Part shown: positions 29,227 through 38,861 of the stretch, in pieces
Position numbering within the stretch: the first letter of the stretch is position 1
How the letters are laid out: the number at the start of each line of letters is the position of its first letter
Assembly (NCBI RefSeq): GCF_963674565.1
Contig: NZ_OY771430.1
Coordinates: 5,642,001 to 5,706,000 of the forward strand
Origin: an uncultured Carboxylicivirga sp.
GTDB taxonomy: Bacteria > Bacteroidota > Bacteroidia > Bacteroidales > Marinilabiliaceae
Direction of reading: 5' to 3'
DNA: 64,000 nt
Notes under the pieces: model-generated
What the model saw: the letters and a program-made list of their open reading frames with translations, nothing else
What the model was told of the DNA's origin: nothing
Databases searched by the model: none
Position numbers and translations under genes: made by a program

Positions 29227-32200
29227 ATGAATAGAAAGTCCACTTGCATTCGAAAAATAATGACGCTTACCTTAATGTTAGTGTTGATTAAACCTTCAAT
29301 TGCACAAATTGTATGGCCTTCCGGACAGTTGTTACCCTCTTTTCCTGCTCCAACAGAAAATCAGGACTTAATATATCTGAATGAAAATAATTTGAGCAGT
29401 GATGAAATGTATTTGTTTGCATCATTGAAAGGTGTTGTAAATATGACTCAACCCAGGATCTTTTCTTACGAAGGTGATGCTTTTGGAGAGGGGCCATACA
29501 CGTGGTTGGAATCGCTGAATTTGAGTTGGACTGAATATAACGATCCGTGGAATCTGATATCTAAATATATAGACGAAATTAGTGGTATTATTGTCTACGA
29601 TGCTGATCAATTACACACTATTAATTTGGCCACCATGTTGGCTCATGACCAAAAGGCATTAGTTGCATCGCCTGCATTAGCTTCGAAATTAACCTCTGCA
29701 CCTTATAACCTTCCAATATTAACCGATCTAAGAGGGAAGTATGCTTCAAAGATGGAGGTATATCAGGATCTTTATGATAATTATTGGTCGGGGCTTGAAC
29801 ATCGTTTGTTGATAGGTTTAAATCCGGCTGTTCACAAAGCTGCTTTAAGAGAATATGCTGTAGCTCTTGGAGTGGCAGTAATTTGGTTGGATCCAGATGT
29901 TTATGAAGAATTATTGTTGCTAAGGGATTTTTTGCAAAGTATGACAGAGGGAGCCAGTTTTATGGGATGGTGGCCCGAAGAAGCTGCAGGTGTTAAAGTG
30001 GCTTCAATCTTTGGTGTAGCTACCATTGCCAGTGATTGGTCAACAAACTTAACTATGCATAGTGGTATGCCAAGGTGCATCAGTAAAAAGCCGATACCTC
30101 AGAAACCCGAATTGGAAAATAAGCTATATGTTGCATTTATTCTGAGCGATGGTGATAATCTTCAGTATGTTGAGCATTTGATGCGAAAACTATGGAATAA
30201 CCCTGATCGAGGTTCTGTGCCTCTTGGATGGACTGTTTCGCCTGCAATGGTGGATGCTATGCCTGGAGCACTGAATTATTACTGGCAATCTTCGACTGAA
30301 AATGATAATCTGGTATCAGGGCCATCAGGTTTTGGTTATTCGTATCCCAACTATTTCCCAAATCAGGATGCATTGAATCGTTTTGTAGCTAAAACAGAAG
30401 AATATAACAAGCTTGCTGGTTTGAGAGTTATTACAATATGGAATACAATAACCGGGGGAATTGATCTTGACGTTGGTCAGGCTTTTGCAGAATATGCGCC
30501 AACTACCTTAGGATTGACTGGTCAGGATACAGGAGCCAAGTTGGCTATTTATAACAACTCACTACCCGGAAAACCTTTGACCTGTAATTATTGTTGGAAT
30601 GAAGAAAATATGCTGGCCCATATAGGATATGGTTCGGAGGGATGGGATGGAAATTCTCCGCGCTTTATTCTTATACAATGTCAGCCATGGCAGGGGGCAA
30701 CGCCTACTACCTTTAAAAATGTTGCCAATTCGCTGGATGCAAATTATGAAGTTGTTCGTCCAGACCATTTATTTCAGCTATTAAGAGAATCAAATGGATT
30801 AGATATTGATCCTGGAGCTAATCTTGAAGTTTCGGGTGTTACTATTAACCCAGGTTCCATTTTGCTAGGCACTGGAGAAACAGAACAATTAACAGCAATT
30901 GTTTCTCCCAATAATGCACAAAACAGGAAGGTTTCGTGGAGTTGCGATAACAGCCAGGTTGCAACAGTAAGTGAAGATGGTGTTGTGACTGCTCATTCTG
31001 CTGGGTCTGCTAATATTACGGTTTCTACACTGGAAGGTGGATATTCATCTACTTGTACCGTTCAGGTTTCTAACTCGGTAAGTGTTGGAAATGGATTAAA
31101 CGGTTATTATTACAATGGTTTGAAATTTGAAACCCCTGTTGGTGCTCGGACAGATGCAAATATAAATTTCAATTGGGGGACAGGATCTCCTATGGCTAAT
31201 GTTAATAATGATAATTTCTCTATTAGTTGGAGTGGCCTGGTAAAGCCATCCTATAGTGGAACCTATACATTTTATTTGACTTCTGATAATGGCAGAAGGT
31301 TATGGATAGATAATCAGTTGGTTATTGATGCTTTCTATAATGACTGGGATATTGAGTATTCTGGTACAATGGATTTAAATGCAGGTCAGAAATACGATAT
31401 AAGAGTTGAGTATTTTGAATATAATGGAGGTGCAAATTGTAGACTCGAATGGTCAAGTTCGCAACAATACAGGCAGATTATTCCTCAAAACAAATTATTT
31501 TCGTATGTGCCTTTGGGAAACGGACTTGCCGGTAATTATTATAATGGAAAAGATTTTGAGGATTTCATTACTTCCAGAGTGGACAGTGAAATAAATTTCG
31601 ACTGGGGAGATACATCTCCTGTTTCGGGAGTTAATAATGATTTATTTTCAGTAAGATGGAATGGATTTGTTTTACCACAGTATACAGAAAATTATACATT
31701 CAAAATACTGTCGGATAATGGATGTCGTTTATGGATAAATGATAAATTAATCATAGACGAGTGGGGTAGTGATCAGGGTGAATATTCAGGAACCATCAAC
31801 TTAAAAGCAGGATTAAAAAGTAGAATCCAGGTTGATTATTGTGATATTGATGGGGCAGCTAACTGTACCTTGGAATGGTCAAGTGCATCTCAGGAAAACC
31901 AAATAGTACCGAAATCCAGATTGTATTCTCCTGTTTCAATTTACACTGCACCGGTGGAATCTGTGGCAAATTCTGTTGAAGGAAACAGAATTAATGAATT
32001 TGAGATTTATCCAAATCCGGTTGATAATAACCTTAAAGTCTTAAGTTCAGATATGATTTCTGGTGTGAAAATATTTAATGTTTATGGACAGATTATTTAT
32101 AATGTAAGTATTGATGGCGTTAATACTGAATTGGATATAGATACTTCTGAACTATTAAGCGGGATTTATATCATTAATCTAACGACTGCAAATAGTAAAT

Positions 32201-32229
32201 TACTATCCAAAAAGTTTATAAAAAGGTAG
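29227..32229 (+). CDS. GxGYxYP family protein with Big_2, two PA14 domains and T9SS sorting domain
   Basis: After a signal peptide (to KPSIAQ), residues about 30-525 match the GxGYxYP family of putative glycoside hydrolases (PF16216/PF14323), with the naming motif GFGYSYP at 368-374. A bacterial Ig-like group 2 domain follows at about 532-617 (VSGVTINPGSILLGTGETEQ). Then come two PA14 domains at about 620-757 and 763-897, each with NGLxGxYYNGxxF and DNGxRLWI/DNGCRLWI strings; PA14 domains often bind carbohydrate. A type IX secretion sorting domain lies at about 920-1000 (YPNPVDNN). So it should be secreted and attached to the surface. The family function is not established. It is the first gene rightward of the PUL B regulator, which suggests an early role in attacking the polymer. 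Confidence 0.87.
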   Translation: MNRKSTCIRKIMTLTLMLVLIKPSIAQIVWPSGQLLPSFPAPTENQDLIYLNENNLSSDEMYLFASLKGVVNMTQPRIFSYEGDAFGEGPYTWLESLNLSWTEYNDPWNLISKYIDEISGIIVYDADQLHTINLATMLAHDQKALVASPALASKLTSAPYNLPILTDLRGKYASKMEVYQDLYDNYWSGLEHRLLIGLNPAVHKAALREYAVALGVAVIWLDPDVYEELLLLRDFLQSMTEGASFMGWWPEEAAGVKVASIFGVATIASDWSTNLTMHSGMPRCISKKPIPQKPELENKLYVAFILSDGDNLQYVEHLMRKLWNNPDRGSVPLGWTVSPAMVDAMPGALNYYWQSSTENDNLVSGPSGFGYSYPNYFPNQDALNRFVAKTEEYNKLAGLRVITIWNTITGGIDLDVGQAFAEYAPTTLGLTGQDTGAKLAIYNNSLPGKPLTCNYCWNEENMLAHIGYGSEGWDGNSPRFILIQCQPWQGATPTTFKNVANSLDANYEVVRPDHLFQLLRESNGLDIDPGANLEVSGVTINPGSILLGTGETEQLTAIVSPNNAQNRKVSWSCDNSQVATVSEDGVVTAHSAGSANITVSTLEGGYSSTCTVQVSNSVSVGNGLNGYYYNGLKFETPVGARTDANINFNWGTGSPMANVNNDNFSISWSGLVKPSYSGTYTFYLTSDNGRRLWIDNQLVIDAFYNDWDIEYSGTMDLNAGQKYDIRVEYFEYNGGANCRLEWSSSQQYRQIIPQNKLFSYVPLGNGLAGNYYNGKDFEDFITSRVDSEINFDWGDTSPVSGVNNDLFSVRWNGFVLPQYTENYTFKILSDNGCRLWINDKLIIDEWGSDQGEYSGTINLKAGLKSRIQVDYCDIDGAANCTLEWSSASQENQIVPKSRLYSPVSIYTAPVESVANSVEGNRINEFEIYPNPVDNNLKVLSSDMISGVKIFNVYGQIIYNVSIDGVNTELDIDTSELLSGIYIINLTTANSKLLSKKFIKR

Positions 32230-32576
32230 CACATCAATCCATTTTCGATTGATCCATTGCTATTACCTATCCTTAAGTTGAATCATTATAATTGCCGATT
32301 GTTTAATTCTGCTCTTCTAAAAGTCTTTACTGCTATTTAATTGAAAGTAATATAATGTGAATAAAGAGCAATTTGAATGTTCAACCTTACGATGCTTATC
32401 AGCATTGTTAATATGTATTCATTTATAAAGTACGAACAATAGTTATAGTGTAAGGTAAAGATATATAGGTGGTTGTGTTTTGTGTATGGCTGTATTTGTA
32501 AATTTTATTCGGCCGTTTCAGAACGAGATTATACGAATTTAGAACATTTCTGCTACCCGGTTGATGTTAACAAATC

Positions 32577-32584
32577 TATGTTTG
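32577..32584 (+). promoter_or_regulatory. Candidate -7 element before the GH43 gene
   Basis: TATGTTTG exactly fits TAnnTTTG and ends 27 bases before the ATG at 32612. No TTG -33 element lies at the usual distance, so activator-dependent expression is possible. Otherwise I see no gene or clear hairpin in the 382-base gap 32230-32611. Confidence 0.4.
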
Positions 32585-32611
32585 TGTTATCAAAAATTAA
32601 CCAGGTAAATA

Positions 32612-33661
32612 ATGAAAAGTCTAAAGTTAGTAATAGCCATTTTATGTCTTAGTCACTTAATTGTTTTTGCTGACGGAAATCAACAAAGAGATAAAAAAGG
32701 ATCAAATCCGAATACATCAGAAAGTAGTTCAAATAAAGTAAAGCAGAAAGAAATATTTTATGCCGATCCTACCATATACTATAGTGATGGCATTTACTAT
32801 CTGACTGGTACACGTAATATTCAACCATTAGGTTTTGCAATACTGAAGTCTACTGATTTAAAAGAATGGAGTTCTCCTTCAAAGAAGGATCTTCATATGA
32901 TTCTTCAAAAAGATCAGAAAGCTTTTGGAGAGAATGGTTTTTGGGCACCACAAATTCTAAAATATAACAAGGAGTATTTATTTGCTTATACAGCCAATGA
33001 GCAGGTTGCGTTGGCAAAATCTAAAAAACTATTGGGCCCATATACTCAAAAAACTATGGGTCCGGTTGATGGTTCAGAAAAGAATATTGATCCATTTCTG
33101 TTTCAGGATAATGACGGTAAATATTACTTGTATCATGTTCGCTTTAACAGAGGAAACTACTTGTGGGTTGCTGAATTTGATATGGCAACAGAAAAAATTC
33201 TGCCTGAAACGTTAAAACAATGTTTTGGCAAGACTCAAGACTGGGAAGCAACAGATAATTATCCTTCTGATCCAATTATGGAAGGGCCAACAGTTTTGAA
33301 TCTAAAGGATAAATACTATCTTTTTTATTCTGCAAATCATTTCATGAATATTGATTATGCTGTTGGTTATGCTGTCTCAGATTCGCCTAATGGGCCCTGG
33401 GTTAAAAATACAGACAATCCAATTATTCATCGTTCAATTGTAAAAGAGAACGGTTCTGGCCATGGAGATATTTTTATGGGCAAGGATCAGCAACTTTATT
33501 ATGTATATCATGTGCATAATGCTGATGATAAAGTGAGCCCCCGAAGAACGCGTATTGTTCCATTGATAATGAAATGGAATGAAGAAACTGAGGTTTATGA
33601 TTTTACGGTTGATGAAAAAAATGTGATTATCCCGGTGATGTCATCCTCTGACAATGAATAA
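32612..33661 (+). CDS. GH43 family glycoside hydrolase
   Basis: This is a secreted five-bladed propeller enzyme of GH43 (arabinofuranosidase, xylosidase or exo-galactanase types). The signal peptide ends near residue 20 (LIVFA/DG). The catalytic triad is clear: Asp52 in YADPTIYY, Asp160 in NIDPFLFQDNDG and Glu224 in IMEGPTVL. The FWAPQI motif at about 110 is also typical. A basic, Ser/Asn-rich linker follows the signal. The 349 residues are a single catalytic domain with no binding module. It follows the GxGYxYP gene by 382 bases and precedes the ELWxxDGT gene by 129 bases. The sugar removed is not decided by the sequence. Confidence 0.9.
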   Translation: MKSLKLVIAILCLSHLIVFADGNQQRDKKGSNPNTSESSSNKVKQKEIFYADPTIYYSDGIYYLTGTRNIQPLGFAILKSTDLKEWSSPSKKDLHMILQKDQKAFGENGFWAPQILKYNKEYLFAYTANEQVALAKSKKLLGPYTQKTMGPVDGSEKNIDPFLFQDNDGKYYLYHVRFNRGNYLWVAEFDMATEKILPETLKQCFGKTQDWEATDNYPSDPIMEGPTVLNLKDKYYLFYSANHFMNIDYAVGYAVSDSPNGPWVKNTDNPIIHRSIVKENGSGHGDIFMGKDQQLYYVYHVHNADDKVSPRRTRIVPLIMKWNEETEVYDFTVDEKNVIIPVMSSSDNE

Positions 33662-33727
33662 TATACCTATTTATATCTAATCCTTTAACGTCTTGATTTT
33701 TAAGACAGTTTAATTAATCCAATTCAA

Positions 33728-33759
33728 AGTAATTTCTCTGGTATGTTCCGGGAATTACT
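33728..33759 (+). other. Imperfect hairpin in the leader of the ELWxxDGT gene
   Basis: AGTAATTTC pairs with GGAATTACT (one G.T pair), with possible GG/CC pairing inside, 31 bases before the ATG. There is no T run, so this is not a terminator. It may affect mRNA stability or translation. Confidence 0.3.
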
Positions 33760-33790
33760 CAAATGACTCAACTAATTTAAACTAAGTATT

Positions 33791-35617
33791 ATGAAAAAAA
33801 TTTTATTCTCTTTTGTTTTAACCTTTTGTCTTTTTGCAAAAGGTATGTATGCTCAAACCTTACCTGACGGAATGGTAGCTTTATTACCTGATGGTGTAAC
33901 GGCTAATGTAGATGCTGATTACAAATGGGCTCAATATAAAAGTTTGGTAGTGGCTGGAACTGATCAAGCTGGTTATAAAGCTTTTTTTGCTGCATCTGAC
34001 GATACAAATGGTGAAGAATTGTGGGTGACAGATGGTACTGCAGAAGGAACCCATTTGGTTAAGGATATAAATCCTGGTACTTCAGGTTCTGAAGTTGTTT
34101 ACCTTACTGCATTTAATGAGAAAGTTGTTTTTAGTGCAAATGATGGAACAAATGGTACAGAATTATGGATCTCAGATGGTACTGAAGCAGGTACATACAT
34201 GGTTAAGGATATTCATTTTCTGGATAGTTCTAATCCAAAAGGATTTGTTCAGGTAAATGAAACACAATTTGTTTTTGCAGCCATGGATTTCGATAGTGAA
34301 CAATATGGAAATCAACATTGGTTGTGGGTGAGTGATGGAACAGCAGATGGAACAGAAATGATCTATGATTGTGACATGAGATATCCGGGACAGGATAATG
34401 GTAGTTTATATGCTCCCTATGTTCGTGTTGGTAGAAAAGTGTTCTTTAAAGCAGATAATAAAGAAGGTACTGTTGGCGAAGAATTATGGGTAACCGATGG
34501 AACTACTGCAGGAACTAACTTTCTAATGGATATAAATGTTGAGGAAATTGCAACAGGTACAGCTAACTCAGCACTTGATTGGTTCAAGAACTTTTATAAT
34601 GAGAAGTTATTCTTTAAAGCATTTACTATTGAAAATGGAAATGAGCCTTGGGCAAGTGATGGAACACCGGAAGGAACTTATGAAATTTATGATTGTAACC
34701 CTACCTATAATGAAAGTAATTTTCCAAATAGTGGAGGAGCTGGTCAGGTTTGTCAATATCCATACAATGGAAAAATTTACTTCAGAGGTTATAGCCCTGA
34801 AACTGGTTATGAATTAGGATGTACAAATCTGGATCAAGGAGATTATACTGTTTTTGATATTAATCAAAATGCTCCGACAGCAACTTCAAACAGTTATACA
34901 GATGAAGGTATTGAATTTGATGGAGTTTATATGTTTTGTGCCGCAACAGGTTTTGATTCCAGTCTGGAAAATAATTTTGGAGGAGAAATTCATTATACCG
35001 ATGGTACTACTGTAACTCGTCAATCAGATTTGGCACCGGGAGTTCAGAGTAACTGGGCTAAAGAATTTACAGTCGTATCTGGAAGTATGTATTTTGTTAA
35101 TGTATCGGGTGATATTGATGAGTACAAACAAAAACTTTTTAGAATTGACAGTAAAGATGAAACACCAGTCAGAGTATGTAATTTAAATGCTTCAGGAGAT
35201 CAGATTCATAATTTAAGAAATCTGGGTGGAGATTTAGTGTTTGCAGCTTCATTCAATAATCAGGTTTACAGTTACTCATATCGCAAAGCTAGTTTTGATC
35301 CTGCATCTGATAAAGATAATCTGGAAATTGAATTCAGAACCCGTCAGGAAATTGAAGATGATAATGCAACTGCTGTTAAAGATGTAGAGTACGCAAGCGT
35401 TACTATCTATCCAAATCCTGCATCAGATATGATTACCATACAAACAGTGGAATCAATTCAAGAAGTTCGTATTTACGACATGGCAGGAGCCTTGGTTAAA
35501 GTAGTTACTGAACCATCATCGAACCAGGTAAATGTATCGAATATTACTGCAGGAATGTATATTGTTGAAGTTACAACATCTGCAAGTAGTAATAAGGCTA
35601 CCATTATTATTAAATAG
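33791..35617 (+). CDS. ELWxxDGT repeat protein with T9SS sorting domain
   Basis: A signal peptide (to GMYAQ) leads into a repeat region with at least five ELWxxDGT-type motifs, at about residues 75, 124, 178, 230 and 284 (ELWVTDGTAEGT, ELWISDGTEAGT, WLWVSDGTADGT, ELWVTDGTTAGT, EPWASDGTPEGT). Later, more divergent repeats continue to about 500. Such repeats are expected to build a beta-propeller. A type IX sorting domain occupies about 530-608 (YPNPASDM, IYDMAGALV, MYIVEV, KATIIIK). The protein is therefore surface-attached or released. No catalytic motif is recognised. It lies between a GH43 gene and the second susC/susD pair, so a role as an additional glycan-binding surface protein of PUL B is an inference from context alone. 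Confidence 0.85.
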   Translation: MKKILFSFVLTFCLFAKGMYAQTLPDGMVALLPDGVTANVDADYKWAQYKSLVVAGTDQAGYKAFFAASDDTNGEELWVTDGTAEGTHLVKDINPGTSGSEVVYLTAFNEKVVFSANDGTNGTELWISDGTEAGTYMVKDIHFLDSSNPKGFVQVNETQFVFAAMDFDSEQYGNQHWLWVSDGTADGTEMIYDCDMRYPGQDNGSLYAPYVRVGRKVFFKADNKEGTVGEELWVTDGTTAGTNFLMDINVEEIATGTANSALDWFKNFYNEKLFFKAFTIENGNEPWASDGTPEGTYEIYDCNPTYNESNFPNSGGAGQVCQYPYNGKIYFRGYSPETGYELGCTNLDQGDYTVFDINQNAPTATSNSYTDEGIEFDGVYMFCAATGFDSSLENNFGGEIHYTDGTTVTRQSDLAPGVQSNWAKEFTVVSGSMYFVNVSGDIDEYKQKLFRIDSKDETPVRVCNLNASGDQIHNLRNLGGDLVFAASFNNQVYSYSYRKASFDPASDKDNLEIEFRTRQEIEDDNATAVKDVEYASVTIYPNPASDMITIQTVESIQEVRIYDMAGALVKVVTEPSSNQVNVSNITAGMYIVEVTTSASSNKATIIIK

Positions 35618-35624
35618 AATAGTT

Positions 35625-35662
35625 GTGTTTACGGCGGTTTACTATCGCCGTAAACACTTTTT
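35625..35662 (+). terminator. Perfect terminator hairpin between the ELWxxDGT gene and susC
   Basis: GTGTTTACGGCG and CGCCGTAAACAC form a perfect 12-pair stem with a 9-base loop, followed by TTTTT. The susC ATG (35696) is only 33 bases after the end, too short to place a usual promoter plus leader between. Confidence 0.92.
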
Positions 35663-35695
35663 CATTTGAATAATTCTTCAACTTTTAGTGAAATA

Positions 35696-38600
35696 ATGAA
35701 GCGATTAATAAACTACAAATCAATCATAGGCATATTACTTTTTTGTTTTCCATTTTTGAGTCATGGGCAAGAAAGTTTTGTAGCAACAGGTGGTGTTTTG
35801 GATGCAAATACACAGCAACCATTAGTAGGCGCCAACGTTGTAGAAAAAGGAACCTATAATGGAACCATAACAGATATAGATGGTAATTATCAGATAAAAA
35901 TAAGTGTAGGAGATACGCTTGTATTCAGTTTTCTGGGTTATGAGAATCAGGAGTTTGTTGTAAACAGCAAGGTACCTGCTAAAATATTTTTACAGGATGA
36001 AAGTCGATTGTTGGATGATCTGGTTGTGGTTGGATATGGTGTTCAGAAAAAAAGTGATGTTACAGGGGCAATTGCCTCAGTTAAAGGAGAAGATATTAGT
36101 TCTGTTCCGGTAGCATCTGCAGTGCAAGCTTTGCAGGGTAAAGCATCAGGTGTTCAGATTGTGCAGAATACAGGTGCACCTGGAGCCAGTACCATGATAA
36201 AGATCAGGGGAACAGGAACCGTTAATGATTCTGATCCACTTTATGTAGTTGATGGATTTATAACAGATAATATTAACCATATAAATCCAGCTGATATTGC
36301 CAATATTGAAATTTTAAAAGATGCAGCATCATGTGCTGTATATGGATCCCGAAGTGCCAATGGTGTTGTATTAGTTACAACCAAATCGGGTGAGAGTGGC
36401 AAAACACGAATCACATTCGATAGTTATATGGGATTTTCGAGTCCATGGCGTACCATTCCTGTTATGAATACTCAGGATTATGCTTTGATGCTTGATTATA
36501 TTAACGGAACCAGCGACTATTCTGCCAATGGTCAATTATACTATTCAAAAGATGATGCCGGATCTTTATATTTCGATGATCAAAAATTTCAAAGAATAGA
36601 CACCATTGCCCGTAATTCTCCGGATAGCTGGTGGAATGCAATTACTCAAACTGGTATAAAACAGCAATATAACCTTTCTATCTCAGGAGGTAATGAAAAA
36701 AACAAGTACTTATTAAGTACCAGCTATTATAACGAAAAAGGGATTGTTAGAACATCCGATTTTTCAAGAATAAATGTTAGACTAAATCTGAATAATAAAA
36801 TTAGTCCATGGTTAACAGCCAATACCAATGTGATTCTAACCAATAATAATCAACAGGTTGTTCCACAGGGAAGTTCGGGTGTATTAAAACGTGCATTATA
36901 TCAAAGCCCAATGGTTTATACTTATAACTCGAGAGGCTATTATTCCGAAAATCATCCTATTGCAATGATAGACCGTTCGCATAATAGTAATGAGAATTAC
37001 AGGGTTGATTTAAACTTCAGTTTAACAGCTAAAATGGGTGACTGGGCAAGTTATCAGTTCAAAGTCTCTGATTATGTGACCACACGTAAAGAGAGTAACT
37101 TTTCGGAGGTAGGTAAGTTGGAAGAAGATTTTTATATGCCATCCGATATATCTTCAGTGTATAAATACAGTAACCTTACAAATAAATGGGAAGTCAATAA
37201 CCTGATTAACCTGTTTTATAATAATGAGGTTCATGATATCAATTTCTTGATTGGACAAACATTAGAAGGATTTAGTAATGAGTATACGAGTTCAACCAGT
37301 TATGGTACGGCTGATAATCAGGAAGCATCACGATATCCGTCCAGTGCATTTGCAGGATTTGTAAATGATGGATATGCTCGCAACTGGTCGTCAATGGGCT
37401 TTGTAAGTCGTATTAATTATAGTTTATACGATCGCTACCTTCTTCAGGCAAACTTTAGAGCGGATGCATCTTCAATATTTGCTAAGTCTCAACGTTGGGG
37501 TCTGTTTCCATCTGTTTCGTTAGGATGGAAATTCAGTTCTGAATCATTTTTAGAAAATGTCGATTGGCTAACCATTGGTAAAATCAGATTGGGTTGGGGA
37601 CAATTAGGAAACAATCGTATTGATGAATTATCACGATATACATTGATCGACACCGGGACCAATGGATCTTATGGTTATCCGTTTGGTGTTGGAAACCACG
37701 TGATTTATGCAGGAATGGCGTCGTCTTCATTAGGTAATTCGGATATTGTTTGGGAAAAAACCGAAACTTATAATGCCGGATTGGATTTAAGCATGTTTCG
37801 CAACAGACTTACCACAACCATAGAAGTGTTTGATAAGCTTACTTCAGATATGCTTTTGCGGGTGCCAATTAGTGTGTCGGCAGGAGTAAGTGAAGCTCCA
37901 ATGACTAACGCCGGATCTGTAAGTAACCGAGGAATAGAATTCAATGTTAATTACAAAGGTTCGATTCGTAACCTGAAATATGATCTGGGATTCAATATCT
38001 CCCATATCAAAAACGAGGTTGTAAGTCTGGGTACAGGAAATGAACCAATTTATGGATCATATTTGTCGGAATCCAGCATCCTTGATTTTGTTACTAAAAC
38101 AGAAGTGGGTCGACCTATTGGTAGTTTTTATGGATATGTTACCGATGGAATTTTTAACACCTACGAAGAAATAGAAGCAAGTGCTCAATATGAGGCTGAT
38201 AAGAATAGTTTTGAGCAAACTGCCCAACCCGGCGATTTTAGATTTAAGGATTTAAATGGTGATAATGTTATTGATTCAGAAGATCGTACATTTCTCGGTT
38301 CACCACATCCTGATTTTATGTTTGGAGTGCCGATTGCTTTAAGCTATAAAAATTTCGATTTGAATATTTTCTTCTATGGACAATATGGCAATAAGATATT
38401 TAATGTAATGGATTATTATCTGAGCAATGCGGCTAACGGAAATGTTTACGCCGATTTAAGAGATAATCAATGGTCGGGGCAACTTCGTGAAGATCGTGCT
38501 TATTTTCCTTTAAATACTACCGGTGCAACGGTACCTGATTTGAGAACATCAGATAGAAACAGAAATTTCAGATCGTCGGATTTTCTGGTACAGGATGGCT

Positions 38601-38851
38601 CATATATCCGATTACAGGATGTTCGACTCAATTATAATTTTAATGAAGCTGTTTTAAATCGTTTATCATTAACTGGTTTTTCAGTGTTTATTGGAGCTAA
38701 TAACTTGTTTACCTGGACTAAATACAAAGGGTTTGACCCTGAAGTGGGTAAGGTTGTTGGTACCGACAGCAATAACCTGGCATTGGGAGTTGATCATGGT
38801 AATTATCCTCAATCCAGAACATTTACTATTGGATTTAAAATCAGTTTATAA
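35696..38851 (+). CDS. SusC/RagA-type TonB-dependent transporter, PUL B
   Basis: This is an outer-membrane oligosaccharide importer paired with the SusD that follows. A signal peptide (to FLSHGQ) is followed by a carboxypeptidase-regulatory-like domain (GGVLDANTQQPLVGANVVEKG), a TonB-box-like stretch (LDDLVVVGYGVQKKSDVTGAI) at about residue 110, and a plug domain with DPLYVVDGFI and ILKDAASCAVYGSRSANGVV. The barrel completes about 1051 residues. There is no STN domain, which fits control by the hybrid regulator. I chose ATG 35696 because the signal peptide begins there; an in-frame TTG at 35666 would sit beside the terminator hairpin. The stop is 10 bases before susD. Confidence 0.96.
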   Translation: MKRLINYKSIIGILLFCFPFLSHGQESFVATGGVLDANTQQPLVGANVVEKGTYNGTITDIDGNYQIKISVGDTLVFSFLGYENQEFVVNSKVPAKIFLQDESRLLDDLVVVGYGVQKKSDVTGAIASVKGEDISSVPVASAVQALQGKASGVQIVQNTGAPGASTMIKIRGTGTVNDSDPLYVVDGFITDNINHINPADIANIEILKDAASCAVYGSRSANGVVLVTTKSGESGKTRITFDSYMGFSSPWRTIPVMNTQDYALMLDYINGTSDYSANGQLYYSKDDAGSLYFDDQKFQRIDTIARNSPDSWWNAITQTGIKQQYNLSISGGNEKNKYLLSTSYYNEKGIVRTSDFSRINVRLNLNNKISPWLTANTNVILTNNNQQVVPQGSSGVLKRALYQSPMVYTYNSRGYYSENHPIAMIDRSHNSNENYRVDLNFSLTAKMGDWASYQFKVSDYVTTRKESNFSEVGKLEEDFYMPSDISSVYKYSNLTNKWEVNNLINLFYNNEVHDINFLIGQTLEGFSNEYTSSTSYGTADNQEASRYPSSAFAGFVNDGYARNWSSMGFVSRINYSLYDRYLLQANFRADASSIFAKSQRWGLFPSVSLGWKFSSESFLENVDWLTIGKIRLGWGQLGNNRIDELSRYTLIDTGTNGSYGYPFGVGNHVIYAGMASSSLGNSDIVWEKTETYNAGLDLSMFRNRLTTTIEVFDKLTSDMLLRVPISVSAGVSEAPMTNAGSVSNRGIEFNVNYKGSIRNLKYDLGFNISHIKNEVVSLGTGNEPIYGSYLSESSILDFVTKTEVGRPIGSFYGYVTDGIFNTYEEIEASAQYEADKNSFEQTAQPGDFRFKDLNGDNVIDSEDRTFLGSPHPDFMFGVPIALSYKNFDLNIFFYGQYGNKIFNVMDYYLSNAANGNVYADLRDNQWSGQLREDRAYFPLNTTGATVPDLRTSDRNRNFRSSDFLVQDGSYIRLQDVRLNYNFNEAVLNRLSLTGFSVFIGANNLFTWTKYKGFDPEVGKVVGTDSNNLALGVDHGNYPQSRTFTIGFKISL

Positions 38852-38861
38852 AATAGTTGCA

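Noticed and set aside
38691..38861. Extended start of the PUL B SusD inside susC
   Set aside because: The extra 57 residues have no signal peptide and overlap susC in another frame; the lipoprotein signal starts at ATG 38862.
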